6,448 nucleotides of DNA from Deltaproteobacteria bacterium (GCA_019313105.1 JAFDBW010000174.1:1-6448), one strand, 5' to 3'; positions 1 to 5,732 are shown, counted from the first letter of the stretch. The notes: a model not told the origin generated them from the letters alone. Numbers and translations: made by a program.

Positions 1-254
1 ACGCGCAGCATGCTGGCGCCCATCTTCTTGAAGGGTGTGCCGGAAATAATCATCAGGTCAGCCTCGCGCGGCGTACTGCGCAGCACTTCCGCGCCGAAGC
101 GGGCCAGGTCGAAGCGTGGCGTCATGCTGGTCATCATCTCGACGAAACAGCAGGACAGGCCGAAGAACATCGGCCAGAGGCTGTTCTTGCGACCCCAGTT
201 GATGGCGTCATCCAGGGTGGTCAGGATCACATTCGGCGGCAGCTGTTCGCTCAC
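1..254 (-). CDS. nuoB: NADH-quinone oxidoreductase subunit B (NuoB), 5' part only
   Basis: Subunit of the peripheral arm of respiratory complex I. It carries 4Fe-4S cluster N2, which hands electrons to quinone at the membrane interface. The window holds the first 84 residues; the rest runs off the left edge. The family core is plain: NWGRKNSLWPMFFGLSCCFVE at about residues 19-39, with the tandem cysteines C35-C36 that ligate N2, then MTPRFDLARFGAEVLR and an ISGTPFKKMGASMLR segment. The other two cluster cysteines would lie outside the window. The start is GTG at 254, preceded by GGAG six bases upstream, and it overlaps the nuoA stop as GTGA, which implies translational coupling. It is the second gene of a nuo operon that should continue with nuoC/D. 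The N-terminus is short, as in many non-enteric NuoB proteins. Identification is secure. Confidence 0.96.
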   Translation of the reverse strand, partial: MSEQLPPNVILTTLDDAINWGRKNSLWPMFFGLSCCFVEMMTSMTPRFDLARFGAEVLRSTPREADLMIISGTPFKKMGASMLR

Positions 255-697
255 GAGGCACTCCGTCCTGCATTGCCGCCTGCACGCTGAGCCCGCGGAC
301 CCCACTCTAGGCCACCGGTCTTCCAGAGATGGACCAGGCCGAGAAAAAGGATGAAGATAAAGAAACAGACGTGTGCGAACCCCGGCCAGCCAAGCCGGTC
401 GTAGGCAACGGCCCATGAGGCGACAAAGATCACCTCGACATCGAAAATGATGAAGAAGATTGCAACCAGATAGAAGGGGACAGGCCCTTTCAACCGTGCA
501 TTATCAACCGGCAGAATGCCCGATTCGTAAGGCTCCTGTTTTTGGCGGGAACGGGTTTTGTGACCCACCCCCCAGGAGAGCAGCAACAGCACCGCAATCA
601 GGAATATTGCGATCCCGATGTAGATCCCCAGTGCCAGGTAGGCCTCGAAATCCGGTTGAGCAGCGATCAGTTTTGTCGAGGTGTTGACTGGTGACAT
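251..697 (-). CDS. nuoA: NADH-quinone oxidoreductase subunit A (NuoA)
   Basis: Small membrane subunit of proton-pumping NADH:quinone oxidoreductase (complex I), equivalent to mitochondrial ND3. The 148-residue product has three predicted membrane helices, at about residues 19-42, 74-98 and 106-125. The long first loop carries the family signature YESGILPV (57-64), the segment that lines the quinone-site region in ND3. The second helix carries FYLVAIFFIIFDVEVIF (75-91), including the conserved acidic residues D86 and E88. Length is close to the E. coli protein (147 aa). The C-terminal tail after residue 131 is short, polar and low in conservation. It is the first gene of the nuo operon and overlaps nuoB by four bases. 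The ATG at 697 lacks a clear Shine-Dalgarno sequence; the bases just before it read CTCTTATAACGGCT. The N-terminus is plausible but less certain than the gene call. Confidence 0.96.
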   Translation of the reverse strand: MSPVNTSTKLIAAQPDFEAYLALGIYIGIAIFLIAVLLLLSWGVGHKTRSRQKQEPYESGILPVDNARLKGPVPFYLVAIFFIIFDVEVIFVASWAVAYDRLGWPGFAHVCFFIFILFLGLVHLWKTGGLEWGPRAQRAGGNAGRSAS

Positions 698-736
698 AGC
701 CGTTATAAGAGGTTCGGTTTAAAGTCGAGTCCGTCC

Positions 737-765
737 TGTATCTGTCTCAAACAAAAACATCACAA
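737..765 (-). promoter_or_regulatory. Possible weak sigma70 promoter for the nuo operon
   Basis: Read on the minus strand, TTGTGA (765-760) and GATACA (742-737) are separated by 17 bases in the rnhA-nuoA gap. Each box matches consensus only partly (4/6 and 3/6). Spacing and position are the main support. A stronger -10-like TATAAC at 707-702 lies only four bases before the nuoA ATG and has no good -35. Confidence 0.25.
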
Positions 766-776
766 AAGACTAGCAC

Positions 777-800
777 AAAAACCGGTCCCGTCCATCGGTT
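777..800 (-). terminator. rnhA: Candidate weak intrinsic terminator after rnhA
   Basis: Twelve bases beyond the rnhA stop, the minus strand can form a short stem AACCG (800-796) with CGGTT (784-780) around an 11-base loop, running into further T residues. The stem is only five base pairs, so termination is probably partial at best. Its position between rnhA and the nuo operon fits a boundary of transcription units. Confidence 0.38.
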
Positions 801-811
801 GCTGAACTTCA

Positions 812-1294
812 TCAGGAGACGGCCGGGGAATCCATGAAGTGGTTGCTTCTGCCCGTTTCGATCGCGGCCCTGGCGAGCGCATCGCAGCGCTCGTTTTCGG
901 CATGTCCATCGTGACCGCGCACCCAGTGCCATTCAACATGGTGTTGGTCAGCCAGTTCGAGCAGACGCTCCCAGAGGTCGCGGTTGGCAACCGGCTTTTT
1001 CTGGGTGTTCTTCCAGCCACGCTTGACCCAGCCTTCGATCCACTCGGTCATACCCTTTTTAACGTATTCCGAGTCAGTGGTCACTCTGACCCGGCATGGC
1101 CGCGTCAGGGCTTCAAGCCCGGCGATCGCACCGATCAGCTCCATTCGGTTATTGGTCGTCTCCGGATCATAACCCGAGAGTTCTTTCTCATGCCCACCGA
1201 AACGCAGAATCGTCCCCCAGCCTCCCGGTCCCGGGTTCCCGGAGCAGGCGCCGTCGGAGAAGATTTCCACTATAGAGTTCTCTGCTTCATTCAT
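812..1294 (-). CDS. rnhA: Ribonuclease HI
   Basis: Cytoplasmic endonuclease that cleaves the RNA strand of RNA-DNA hybrids; it removes R-loops and RNA primers. The 160-residue product has the full catalytic set: D14 in FSDGACSGNPGPGGWG, E52 in NNRMELIGAI, D74 in TTDSEYV, H128 in VRGHDGH and D138 in NERCDALAR. These match E. coli D10, E48, D70, H124 and D134 with a constant offset of four. The basic handle region (GWVKRGWKNTQKKPVANRDLW, about 88-108) that helps bind hybrid is also present. Length is that of bacterial type HI enzymes (155 in E. coli). The ATG at 1294 was chosen as the first in-frame start; its Shine-Dalgarno sequence is weak (AGAAG about 10 bases upstream), and a GTG at codon 9 is a less likely alternative. 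It appears to be a single-gene unit with its own promoter, upstream of nuo. Confidence 0.97.
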   Translation of the reverse strand: MNEAENSIVEIFSDGACSGNPGPGGWGTILRFGGHEKELSGYDPETTNNRMELIGAIAGLEALTRPCRVRVTTDSEYVKKGMTEWIEGWVKRGWKNTQKKPVANRDLWERLLELADQHHVEWHWVRGHDGHAENERCDALARAAIETGRSNHFMDSPAVS

Positions 1295-1336
1295 AGCGTT
1301 GCGCTTCTAGGCTCTGTGCGGTTAAAAAACTTCGAC

Positions 1337-1345
1337 ATTCTACCA
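1337..1345 (-). promoter_or_regulatory. rnhA: Extended -10 promoter for rnhA
   Basis: The minus strand reads TGGTAGAAT, a TGn-extended -10 with five of six hexamer matches. It would place the transcript start near 1330 and give a leader of about 36 bases before the rnhA ATG. No good -35 is seen at 17 bases, which is usual for extended -10 promoters. It lies downstream of the terminator that closes the preceding gene. Confidence 0.5.
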
Positions 1346-1374
1346 CAGCGCGACCGCCAAAATCAGCACTCTAG

Positions 1375-1390
1375 ATTTTGTATACAAAAT
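1375..1390. repeat. 16-bp perfect palindrome upstream of rnhA, operator-like
   Basis: The sequence ATTTTGTATACAAAAT is its own reverse complement over all 16 bases. It is centred about 52 bases upstream of the predicted rnhA transcript start, between the preceding terminator and the rnhA promoter. This is the size and symmetry of a dimeric repressor or activator site. No specific regulator family can be assigned from it. Confidence 0.5.
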
Positions 1391-1423
1391 AAAAATTCTT
1401 CAATACCTTAATTGCTCCTCGAA

Positions 1424-1458
1424 CAAAAAACGGCTCTCCCGTTTTCGCGGTTGAGCCG
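1424..1458 (-). terminator. Rho-independent terminator of the PEP-synthase-like gene
   Basis: On the minus strand the outer stem CGGCTC (1458-1453) pairs with GAGCCG (1436-1431). An inner CCG/CGG pairing with a CGAAAA loop sits inside it, and six T residues (1430-1425) follow. It lies 129 bases beyond the stop of the PEP-synthase-like gene and ahead of the rnhA promoter, so it closes that transcript. The 3' untranslated stretch 1459-1586 holds no gene that I can see. Confidence 0.85.
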
Positions 1459-1586
1459 GCATCCTTGACAAAGCATCTGAACATGCTCTCCTGCCCAGGA
1501 ATCTTTGCCTGGCAAGCTGGCTATAAACGAGTCGCTGTCGTGATTCAAGTCAGCCGATCGTTATTTAATCTACAGTTAGCAGGGGG

Positions 1587-3083
1587 CTACTCCTCGTCCC
1601 AAAAACAGACCAGCTTTTGCGCAACCACATCGGCCAACAGCATCAGGTTCTGTTTTTGCAATTCAATAACTTTGACCACCGGTTTGAAATGGCTGCTGCC
1701 CGGCATCAATTCCTCCAGGGCATTGCTGCTCTGGTAGACCCAGCCATCGTTCAAGCTGCAGGGGAAGGTATCAGGAAACAATGCCAGATAAAAAATATCC
1801 GCTTCGACAAGGTCCTGGAAAAAATGTGAGCCGAAAGAAAGTTCCGGCATCAGTTCACCTTCCTGGAAGGCCACCTCGCCAATAGCGGTCATATTGTTGA
1901 TTTCCGAGAATTTGACCGGAACCCCCAGTGATGGCGTCGATGTTCCCCAGCGACCCGGTCCCAGCAGCAGAGTCGGCTGTTGCTCTCGGTCTTTGATGCA
2001 CCGGTTCAGACGACCGATCAGGCGTGCGACTTCGTGCTTGTCAGAAAGAGAGAGTTGCGAATAACGCTTCGCATCGATCCAGATCACCTGTTTGATCTGC
2101 AGGGCCGTGTTGCCGCCCATAAAACCGCCCTCCGCCTTGAAAAAGATTTTCTCCGCGGTGATCCCGTCGGGGATACTGACCCGCTTCTTTAACCCTTTTG
2201 TCTGCAGAGGTCGGCATTGCAGGAGATTGATCTTCTCCGTTTGATCCGCGTTGCGGTTGACTGTGAATTCGATATCGACCGGATACTGGTAAGCTGTTTC
2301 AAGGGTTTTCAACAGCTTCTGCATCCGCTGGGGGAAATCTGTTCTGATCAGCAGGTGCTCGAAGGTGAGTAACCAGACCTGCTGGGCAGGTTTGCCTCGT
2401 TCACGCAGCCGATTCATGGTTTCCCGGTCGAGAACACCATATCGATCGAGGTTGAAATCGATTCCTTCTTCGATCAGTCGGAAAAGCGACTGCGACTGCA
2501 GATCGTTGTCGTTGATGTTGACCAAGTCGATATCTTTTTGCGAGAAACGACGGATATCCTCGTAGCCTTTCAGCGGCAGTTTCATCGGTTCGTCGAGAGC
2601 CACAATTCGAGGGTAGTCTCCTTCGACACGGTCGACAGCACGCGTGCCAAGGCCAAGCACCAGGCGGAGCATTCCCGCCTTCGGGTCCATCTGCTTGTCC
2701 CAGACAAAGGTGTTGTAGGAGATACCCACTCCAGCAAGCTCCGGGAAGTAGTACTGTCGGTGATACGAACCGGAGACCCTCTGCACGAGCAGTCCCATCT
2801 GCTCCACCTGCTGATCAAGGCCGCGCTGTTTGCGATAAGTCAGCGCATCCTCACTCATGGTACTGGAGAAGATTTTTCGTACCGCAGCTTCAAAGGCATT
2901 GTAGCGATCTTCAGGTGAACCCTGGTTGGCGCAGAAGAAGCTGTCGTATTTGCCGGCAAACGCACTGCCGAAGCTGTCTTCCAGTAATGAACTGGAGCGT
3001 ACGATGATCGGGTACTGGCCATAATAATCTAGCATGCTCTGGAAATCTTCGCGCAGCTGTTCAGGGAATGAGCCGGTCAGCAT
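1587..3083 (-). CDS. PEP-synthase-like protein, C-terminal part (ATP-grasp plus unknown domain), frameshifted from its 5' half
   Basis: Continuation, in a different frame, of the gene that starts at 4177; 498 residues from the ATG at 3083. The frame is open further up to 3152, but that extra stretch does not look like the family. Numbered on the restored 863-residue protein, PIIVRSSSLLEDSFGSAFAGKYDSFF begins near 390 and matches the ATP-grasp (PPDK_N) signature of PEP synthase and pyruvate phosphate dikinase. RLVLGLGTRAVDR lies near 505. VDIEF...LLQCRPLQ (about 634-659) is the typical end of that domain. The TxGGxxxHxAI phosphohistidine domain and the PEP/pyruvate-binding barrel are absent. 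A roughly 200-residue tail follows instead, with GPGRWGTSTPSLGVPV (about 740-755) and SFGSHFFQDLVE (about 781-792). ATP binding is likely; the acceptor and product are unknown. It could be a split gene restarting at ATGCTGA rather than a broken one. It ends at TAG 1587. Confidence 0.85.
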   Translation of the reverse strand: MLTGSFPEQLREDFQSMLDYYGQYPIIVRSSSLLEDSFGSAFAGKYDSFFCANQGSPEDRYNAFEAAVRKIFSSTMSEDALTYRKQRGLDQQVEQMGLLVQRVSGSYHRQYYFPELAGVGISYNTFVWDKQMDPKAGMLRLVLGLGTRAVDRVEGDYPRIVALDEPMKLPLKGYEDIRRFSQKDIDLVNINDNDLQSQSLFRLIEEGIDFNLDRYGVLDRETMNRLRERGKPAQQVWLLTFEHLLIRTDFPQRMQKLLKTLETAYQYPVDIEFTVNRNADQTEKINLLQCRPLQTKGLKKRVSIPDGITAEKIFFKAEGGFMGGNTALQIKQVIWIDAKRYSQLSLSDKHEVARLIGRLNRCIKDREQQPTLLLGPGRWGTSTPSLGVPVKFSEINNMTAIGEVAFQEGELMPELSFGSHFFQDLVEADIFYLALFPDTFPCSLNDGWVYQSSNALEELMPGSSHFKPVVKVIELQKQNLMLLADVVAQKLVCFWDEE

Positions 3084-3087
3084 TTTT
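3077..3087 (-). other. Frameshift site in the PEP-synthase-like gene (A5 run, ATGCTGA overlap)
   Basis: The upstream frame reads ...LHEKC and stops at TGA 3079-3077. The downstream frame reads KMLTGSFPEQL from the same bases. One extra A in the five-A run at 3087-3083 would join them as ELHEKMLTGSFPEQL with no other change. The downstream ATG (3083-3081) overlaps the upstream TGA as ATGCTGA, so stop-and-restart is also possible. GGAA about 11 bases before that ATG is a poor Shine-Dalgarno sequence. Confidence 0.85.
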
Positions 3088-4177
3088 CGTGCAGTTCCGC
3101 GCCCGCCCTGAAATACCCTTCCGGGGTCTTTTGCGCGGCGTAGAGCTCCCACAACCCGTTGTTAACGATATAGGAGTAGTAAACATTCGAGCCGACAAAG
3201 AAGGAGTCGTGCTGTTCCAGTTGATCACACCAGTTAGAATCGGGCTGTGCTTCGAGAATGCGGCGCGCCAGCAACATGCCGACGGCCTTGCCACCGATAA
3301 AACCGGTGCCAATCATGCGAGACTTGTAAGAGAGCAGATCATTCAGGGAAAAGAACCGTCTGGCCAGATTCAGGATATTATCCTCACGGCCAATCAGATG
3401 TCGGCACAGATGATTAACCATTTTCTCCTGTTCTGCGGTCGAAACCCCTTCGGCATTCAAATCCTCTGCTTGCAGGAACAACCGGTGCCAATGATCAAGG
3501 CGGCGATTGCCGGCAGCCTGATCCTGATTATAGGCACCGGCGAGCAGGCTGGTCGCTTCCAGGCTGTTGGCTAGGGGGATGAAACTTTCACCTGACTGGC
3601 GATGGGGGAGAAACATGGTCGGCGAGTGCCGCTCCCAGACTTTCAGAGGATGAACGAACCGTTGCCCTTCGCGGTTGTGCAATTCCAGAAAAACCTGGGT
3701 GGTTTCACGGATGCGGGCAATCGTTTTATGGGCGTGGCGGTTACGCAGCAGCGCAAAATAGGCTACCGTGTCGAGACGAAACAGGTAGGGGCAGGTCACC
3801 TGGAAAAAGTTCGCGATCATATGATCGGTGGCCCAAGCTGACAAAAGCTCGGACAGGCAATCAAACACGTAGAAGGTGCCAACGCCCTTTTCGGTGGCAA
3901 TCGCATGAATCGCACAGGCGAAAGGTTCAAAACCCTCACGGGGGTCGAGTTCAACGGTTTCTACGCCCAGGTCCGTCTCTACAACCGGGGGGTGTTGGCC
4001 GAAACGGAAGTAGACCACCTCGTGCTGGTCAGCCAGGGCCTGTTTCACATAAGGTTCGACAAAATACTGGTAATCTTCGATAATGTCGACTTTCCAGACC
4101 ACATTATCGCCGATTCTCAAGCCGTCGAGGATATCATCAAGACCCTTGAATCCGGTCGTTACCCACCTGTCGTTCAT
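3077..4177 (-). CDS. PEP-synthase-like protein, N-terminal part (degenerate KaiC/RecA-like domain), ends at a frameshift
   Basis: The 366-residue reading frame holds the first 365 residues of a protein that continues in another frame at 3083. Residues 4-24 (RWVTTGFKGLDDILDGLRIGD) resemble the opening of KaiC-type RecA ATPases. Where the Walker A loop should follow, the sequence is WKVDIIEDYQYF, with no GxxxxGK[TS]. A Walker-B-like YVFDCLSELL (D106) and the conserved-looking CPYLFRLDTVAYFALLR and HPLKVWERHSPTMFLPH blocks follow. After a linker (about 192-280), MIGTGFIGGKAVGM (288-301) is the start of the PEP-synthase/PPDK ATP-binding module. The ATG at 4177 has GAGG seven to eight bases upstream. 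It lies 115 bases after gdhA, with a possible own promoter. Function is unknown: I infer a nucleotide-sensing pseudo-ATPase domain fused to a PEP-synthase-type ATP-binding domain. The product is cytoplasmic, with no signal or membrane segment. Confidence 0.85.
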   Translation of the reverse strand: MNDRWVTTGFKGLDDILDGLRIGDNVVWKVDIIEDYQYFVEPYVKQALADQHEVVYFRFGQHPPVVETDLGVETVELDPREGFEPFACAIHAIATEKGVGTFYVFDCLSELLSAWATDHMIANFFQVTCPYLFRLDTVAYFALLRNRHAHKTIARIRETTQVFLELHNREGQRFVHPLKVWERHSPTMFLPHRQSGESFIPLANSLEATSLLAGAYNQDQAAGNRRLDHWHRLFLQAEDLNAEGVSTAEQEKMVNHLCRHLIGREDNILNLARRFFSLNDLLSYKSRMIGTGFIGGKAVGMLLARRILEAQPDSNWCDQLEQHDSFFVGSNVYYSYIVNNGLWELYAAQKTPEGYFRAGAELHEKC

Positions 4178-4206
4178 GGCGATCCCTCTGTGTTCCCCGT
4201 ATCTTT

Positions 4207-4233
4207 GCTATATGATCACAAGCCTGGTGTCAA
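4207..4233 (-). promoter_or_regulatory. Possible promoter for the PEP-synthase-like gene
   Basis: The minus strand has a perfect -35 TTGACA (4233-4228). A partial -10 TATAGC (4212-4207) follows at 15 bases, shorter than the ideal 17. It lies between the hairpin after gdhA and the ATG at 4177, giving a leader of about 24 bases. The short spacer suggests a weak or activator-dependent promoter; read-through from gdhA may also contribute. Confidence 0.4.
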
Positions 4234-4249
4234 TTTCTTCATTTATTCA

Positions 4250-4274
4250 GGGCCGGCAGGAAACCCACCGGCCC
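4250..4274 (-). terminator. gdhA: GC-rich hairpin after gdhA, possible attenuating terminator
   Basis: GGGCCGG and CCGGCCC form a perfect seven-base-pair stem around an 11-base loop, 18 bases past the gdhA stop. No T-run follows on the minus strand (TGAATAAAT), so it is not a classical intrinsic terminator. It may protect the gdhA mRNA 3' end or reduce read-through into the next gene. Confidence 0.4.
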
Positions 4275-4292
4275 ACTCATCCTGTTAATGGC

Positions 4293-5046
4293 TTAAACGA
4301 CACCGAGGGCAACCATGGCGTTGGCAACACGGATGAAGCCGGCAATATTTGCCCCGTTCACATAGTTACCGGGTGTGCCATATTCTATTGCCGTTTGGTA
4401 ACAGAGTTCATGAATGTTGTGCATAATCTCCTGCAGGCGCTTTTCAGTGTAATCGAAAGTCCATGAGTCGCGCTGGGCATTTTGTTGCATCTCCAGTGCC
4501 GAAGTTGCTACGCCACCGGCGTTGGCCGCCTTGCCGGGACCGTAAGCAATTTGTGCGTCAAGGAAGATCTTAACGCCTTCAGGAGTGGTCGGCATGTTGG
4601 CGCCTTCACCCACAGCGATGCAGCCATTCTTAACCAGCAGCGCGGCATCCGCTCCGTTGATCTCATTCTGGGTTGCCGACGGCATCGCGACCTGACAGGG
4701 GATCTCCCAGATGTTGCCCTTGGCAACGTACTTGGCGTGCTTGCGGTACTGAGTGTAATCCTTGATCCTGCGGCGCTCAACCTCTTTCAGCTGCTGCAGC
4801 AACTGCAGATCAATACCTTTTTCATCATAGATATAACCGTTCGAATCAGAGCAGGTCACAACCTTGCCACCGAGCTGGTGAATCTTCTCGGTCGTGTAGA
4901 TCGCAACATTCCCTGAGCCTGAGACCGAGCAGATCTTGCCTTCGAAATTGTCCTTGCGAGCCTTGAGCATTTCGTCAACAAAGAAGGTTGCCCCGTAGCC
5001 GGTCGCTTCGGTTCGCACCAGCGAACCGCCCCAGTCGAGCCCCTTG
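4293..5046 (-). CDS. gdhA: Glutamate dehydrogenase, C-terminal (nucleotide-binding) part, frameshifted from its 5' half
   Basis: This frame continues gdhA after the single-base loss near 5047. It opens with KGLDWGGSLVRTEATGYGATFF, the conserved hinge into domain II of hexameric glutamate dehydrogenase. It then carries the dinucleotide-binding turn CSVSGSGNVA (a GxGxxA Rossmann loop) and SDSNGYIYDEKGID at the adenosine-ribose end, where the aspartate-serine pattern recalls the NADP-type enzymes. CQVAMPSATQNEIN, EGANMPTTPEG and GPGKAANAGGVATS are all typical. The C-terminus ANIAGFIRVANAMVALGVV ends at TAA 4293, exactly as the family does. On its own this piece could only start at a GTG at 5018 with no ribosome site, so separate expression is unlikely. 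With one base restored the whole enzyme is 448 aa, against 447 in E. coli. Cofactor choice (NADP versus NAD) is inferred, not proven. Confidence 0.9.
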
Positions 5047-5638
5047 CGGTCAGCACGCCTGCTTCCCAGCGGTTGGTAATGCGTTTGTACTGACCGAACA
5101 TGAAGCCGATTTCGCGACCGCCGACGCCGATGTCACCGGCGGGGACGTCGGTGTGTTCGCCAATGTGGCGATAGAGCTCCGTCATGAAACTCTGACAGAA
5201 GCTCATGATCTCGTCATCCGACTTGCCCTTTGGGTCGAAATCCGAGCCACCTTTGCCACCACCGATCGGCAGTCCGGTCAGGGCATTCTTGAAAATCTGT
5301 TCGAAACCAAGGAACTTGATGATTCCGAGGTAAACCGAAGGGTGGAAACGCAGCCCCCCTTTGTACGGGCCGAGGGCACTGTTGAACTCAACGCGGAACC
5401 CCCGGTTGATCTGCACCGTCCCCTTGTCATCACGCCACGGGACGCGAAAGGTAATCTGGCGCTCCGGCTCGCAGATGCGTTCAATAATCTTGTGATGAGC
5501 AAACTCGGGGTGTTTGACCAGAACCGGTCCAAGTGACTCGAGAACTTCCCGAACCGCCTGGTGAAATTCGGTTTCACCAGGATTGCGTGCCAGGACTTCC
5601 TGATAAATAGGTTCAACCTTTTCATCCATTTTAGCCAT
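4856..5638 (-). CDS. gdhA: Glutamate dehydrogenase, N-terminal (catalytic) part, ends out of frame
   Basis: GdhA reversibly converts 2-oxoglutarate and ammonium to glutamate with NAD(P)H, linking the TCA cycle to nitrogen assimilation in the cytoplasm. Residues 1-197 are family sequence: GPYKGGLRFHPSV with substrate-site K93, FKNALTGLPIGGGKGGSDFDPKGKS with K117 and catalytic K129, and DVPAGDIGVGGREIGFMFG with catalytic D169. After GVLT (197) the expected GKGLDWGG is lost, and about 63 unrelated residues run to a stop at 4856. The ATG at 5638 is chosen because a perfect AAGGAGG lies five bases before it. An upstream in-frame ATG at 5668 has no ribosome site and would add ten residues that do not resemble the family. 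It has its own promoter with an inverted repeat upstream. Confidence 0.92.
   Translation of the reverse strand: MAKMDEKVEPIYQEVLARNPGETEFHQAVREVLESLGPVLVKHPEFAHHKIIERICEPERQITFRVPWRDDKGTVQINRGFRVEFNSALGPYKGGLRFHPSVYLGIIKFLGFEQIFKNALTGLPIGGGKGGSDFDPKGKSDDEIMSFCQSFMTELYRHIGEHTDVPAGDIGVGGREIGFMFGQYKRITNRWEAGVLTARGSTGAVRWCEPKRPATGQPSLLTKCSRLARTISKARSARSQAQGMLRSTRPRRFTSSVARL
5042..5053 (-). other. gdhA: Single-base deletion breaking gdhA
   Basis: The minus strand reads CTG ACC GCA AGG where the family requires CTG ACC GGC AAG GGG (L-T-G-K-G). Adding one G beside 5047 restores GVLTGKGLDWGGSL and joins the two halves without any other change. Both halves keep all known motifs, so the lesion is either recent or a sequence error. 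Confidence 0.9.
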
Positions 5639-5643
5639 TTGTG

Positions 5644-5650
5644 CCTCCTT
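5644..5650 (-). promoter_or_regulatory. gdhA: Strong Shine-Dalgarno sequence deciding the gdhA start
   Basis: AAGGAGG on the minus strand stands five bases before the ATG at 5638. It selects the MAKMDEK start over the ATG at 5668, which lies upstream of this site. Confidence 0.9.
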
Positions 5651-5688
5651 TTTAATCGCTTTTTGCATAAATTTTATACACAGTCCTC

Positions 5689-5717
5689 TTTATAGCCGAA
5701 ACGGCGTTCGCTCTCAA
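5689..5717 (-). promoter_or_regulatory. gdhA: Sigma70 promoter of gdhA
   Basis: TTGAGA (5717-5712) and TATAAA (5694-5689), each matching five of six consensus bases, are separated by exactly 17 bases on the minus strand. The transcript should start near 5682, giving a leader of about 44 bases that contains the AAGGAGG ribosome site. No sigma54 (GG-N10-GC) element is seen, so constitutive or sigma70-regulated expression is likely. Confidence 0.78.
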
Positions 5718-5732
5718 GCGAAAATAGCGGCA

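Noticed and set aside
747..1020. Two minus-strand open frames overlapping the 3' end of rnhA
   Set aside because: They are alternative frames of rnhA, with arginine/serine-rich composition and no start signals.
839..1411. 190-codon open frame on the plus strand
   Set aside because: It is antisense to rnhA and runs into its AT-rich upstream region. It has no family resemblance, no ribosome site and no coding logic; rnhA on the other strand has all its catalytic residues.
1493..1513. Hairpin CCAGG/CCTGG in the 3' untranslated region of the PEP-synthase-like gene
   Set aside because: Only five base pairs with an eight-base loop and no T-run. The real terminator is further on at 1424-1458.
3084..3152. 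Upstream extension of the C-terminal PEP-synthase-like frame to 3152
   Set aside because: The residues before KMLTGSFPEQL are in the wrong frame. The overlapping frame encodes the expected AAQKTPEGYFRAGAELHEK over the same bases.
3068..3574. 168-codon open frame on the plus strand
   Set aside because: It is antisense to the PEP-synthase-like gene, with no recognisable domain. Other plus-strand frames at 1980-2192, 2538-2918, 3602-3841, 3905-4466 and 4482-4916 were rejected for the same reason.
5042..5053. Programmed frameshifting in gdhA
   Set aside because: There is no slippery heptamer at the site, and glutamate dehydrogenases are not known to be recoded. A missing base explains everything.
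4988..5536. 182-codon open frame on the plus strand
   Set aside because: It is a mirror of the gdhA catalytic domain. The minus strand carries the conserved glutamate dehydrogenase motifs.
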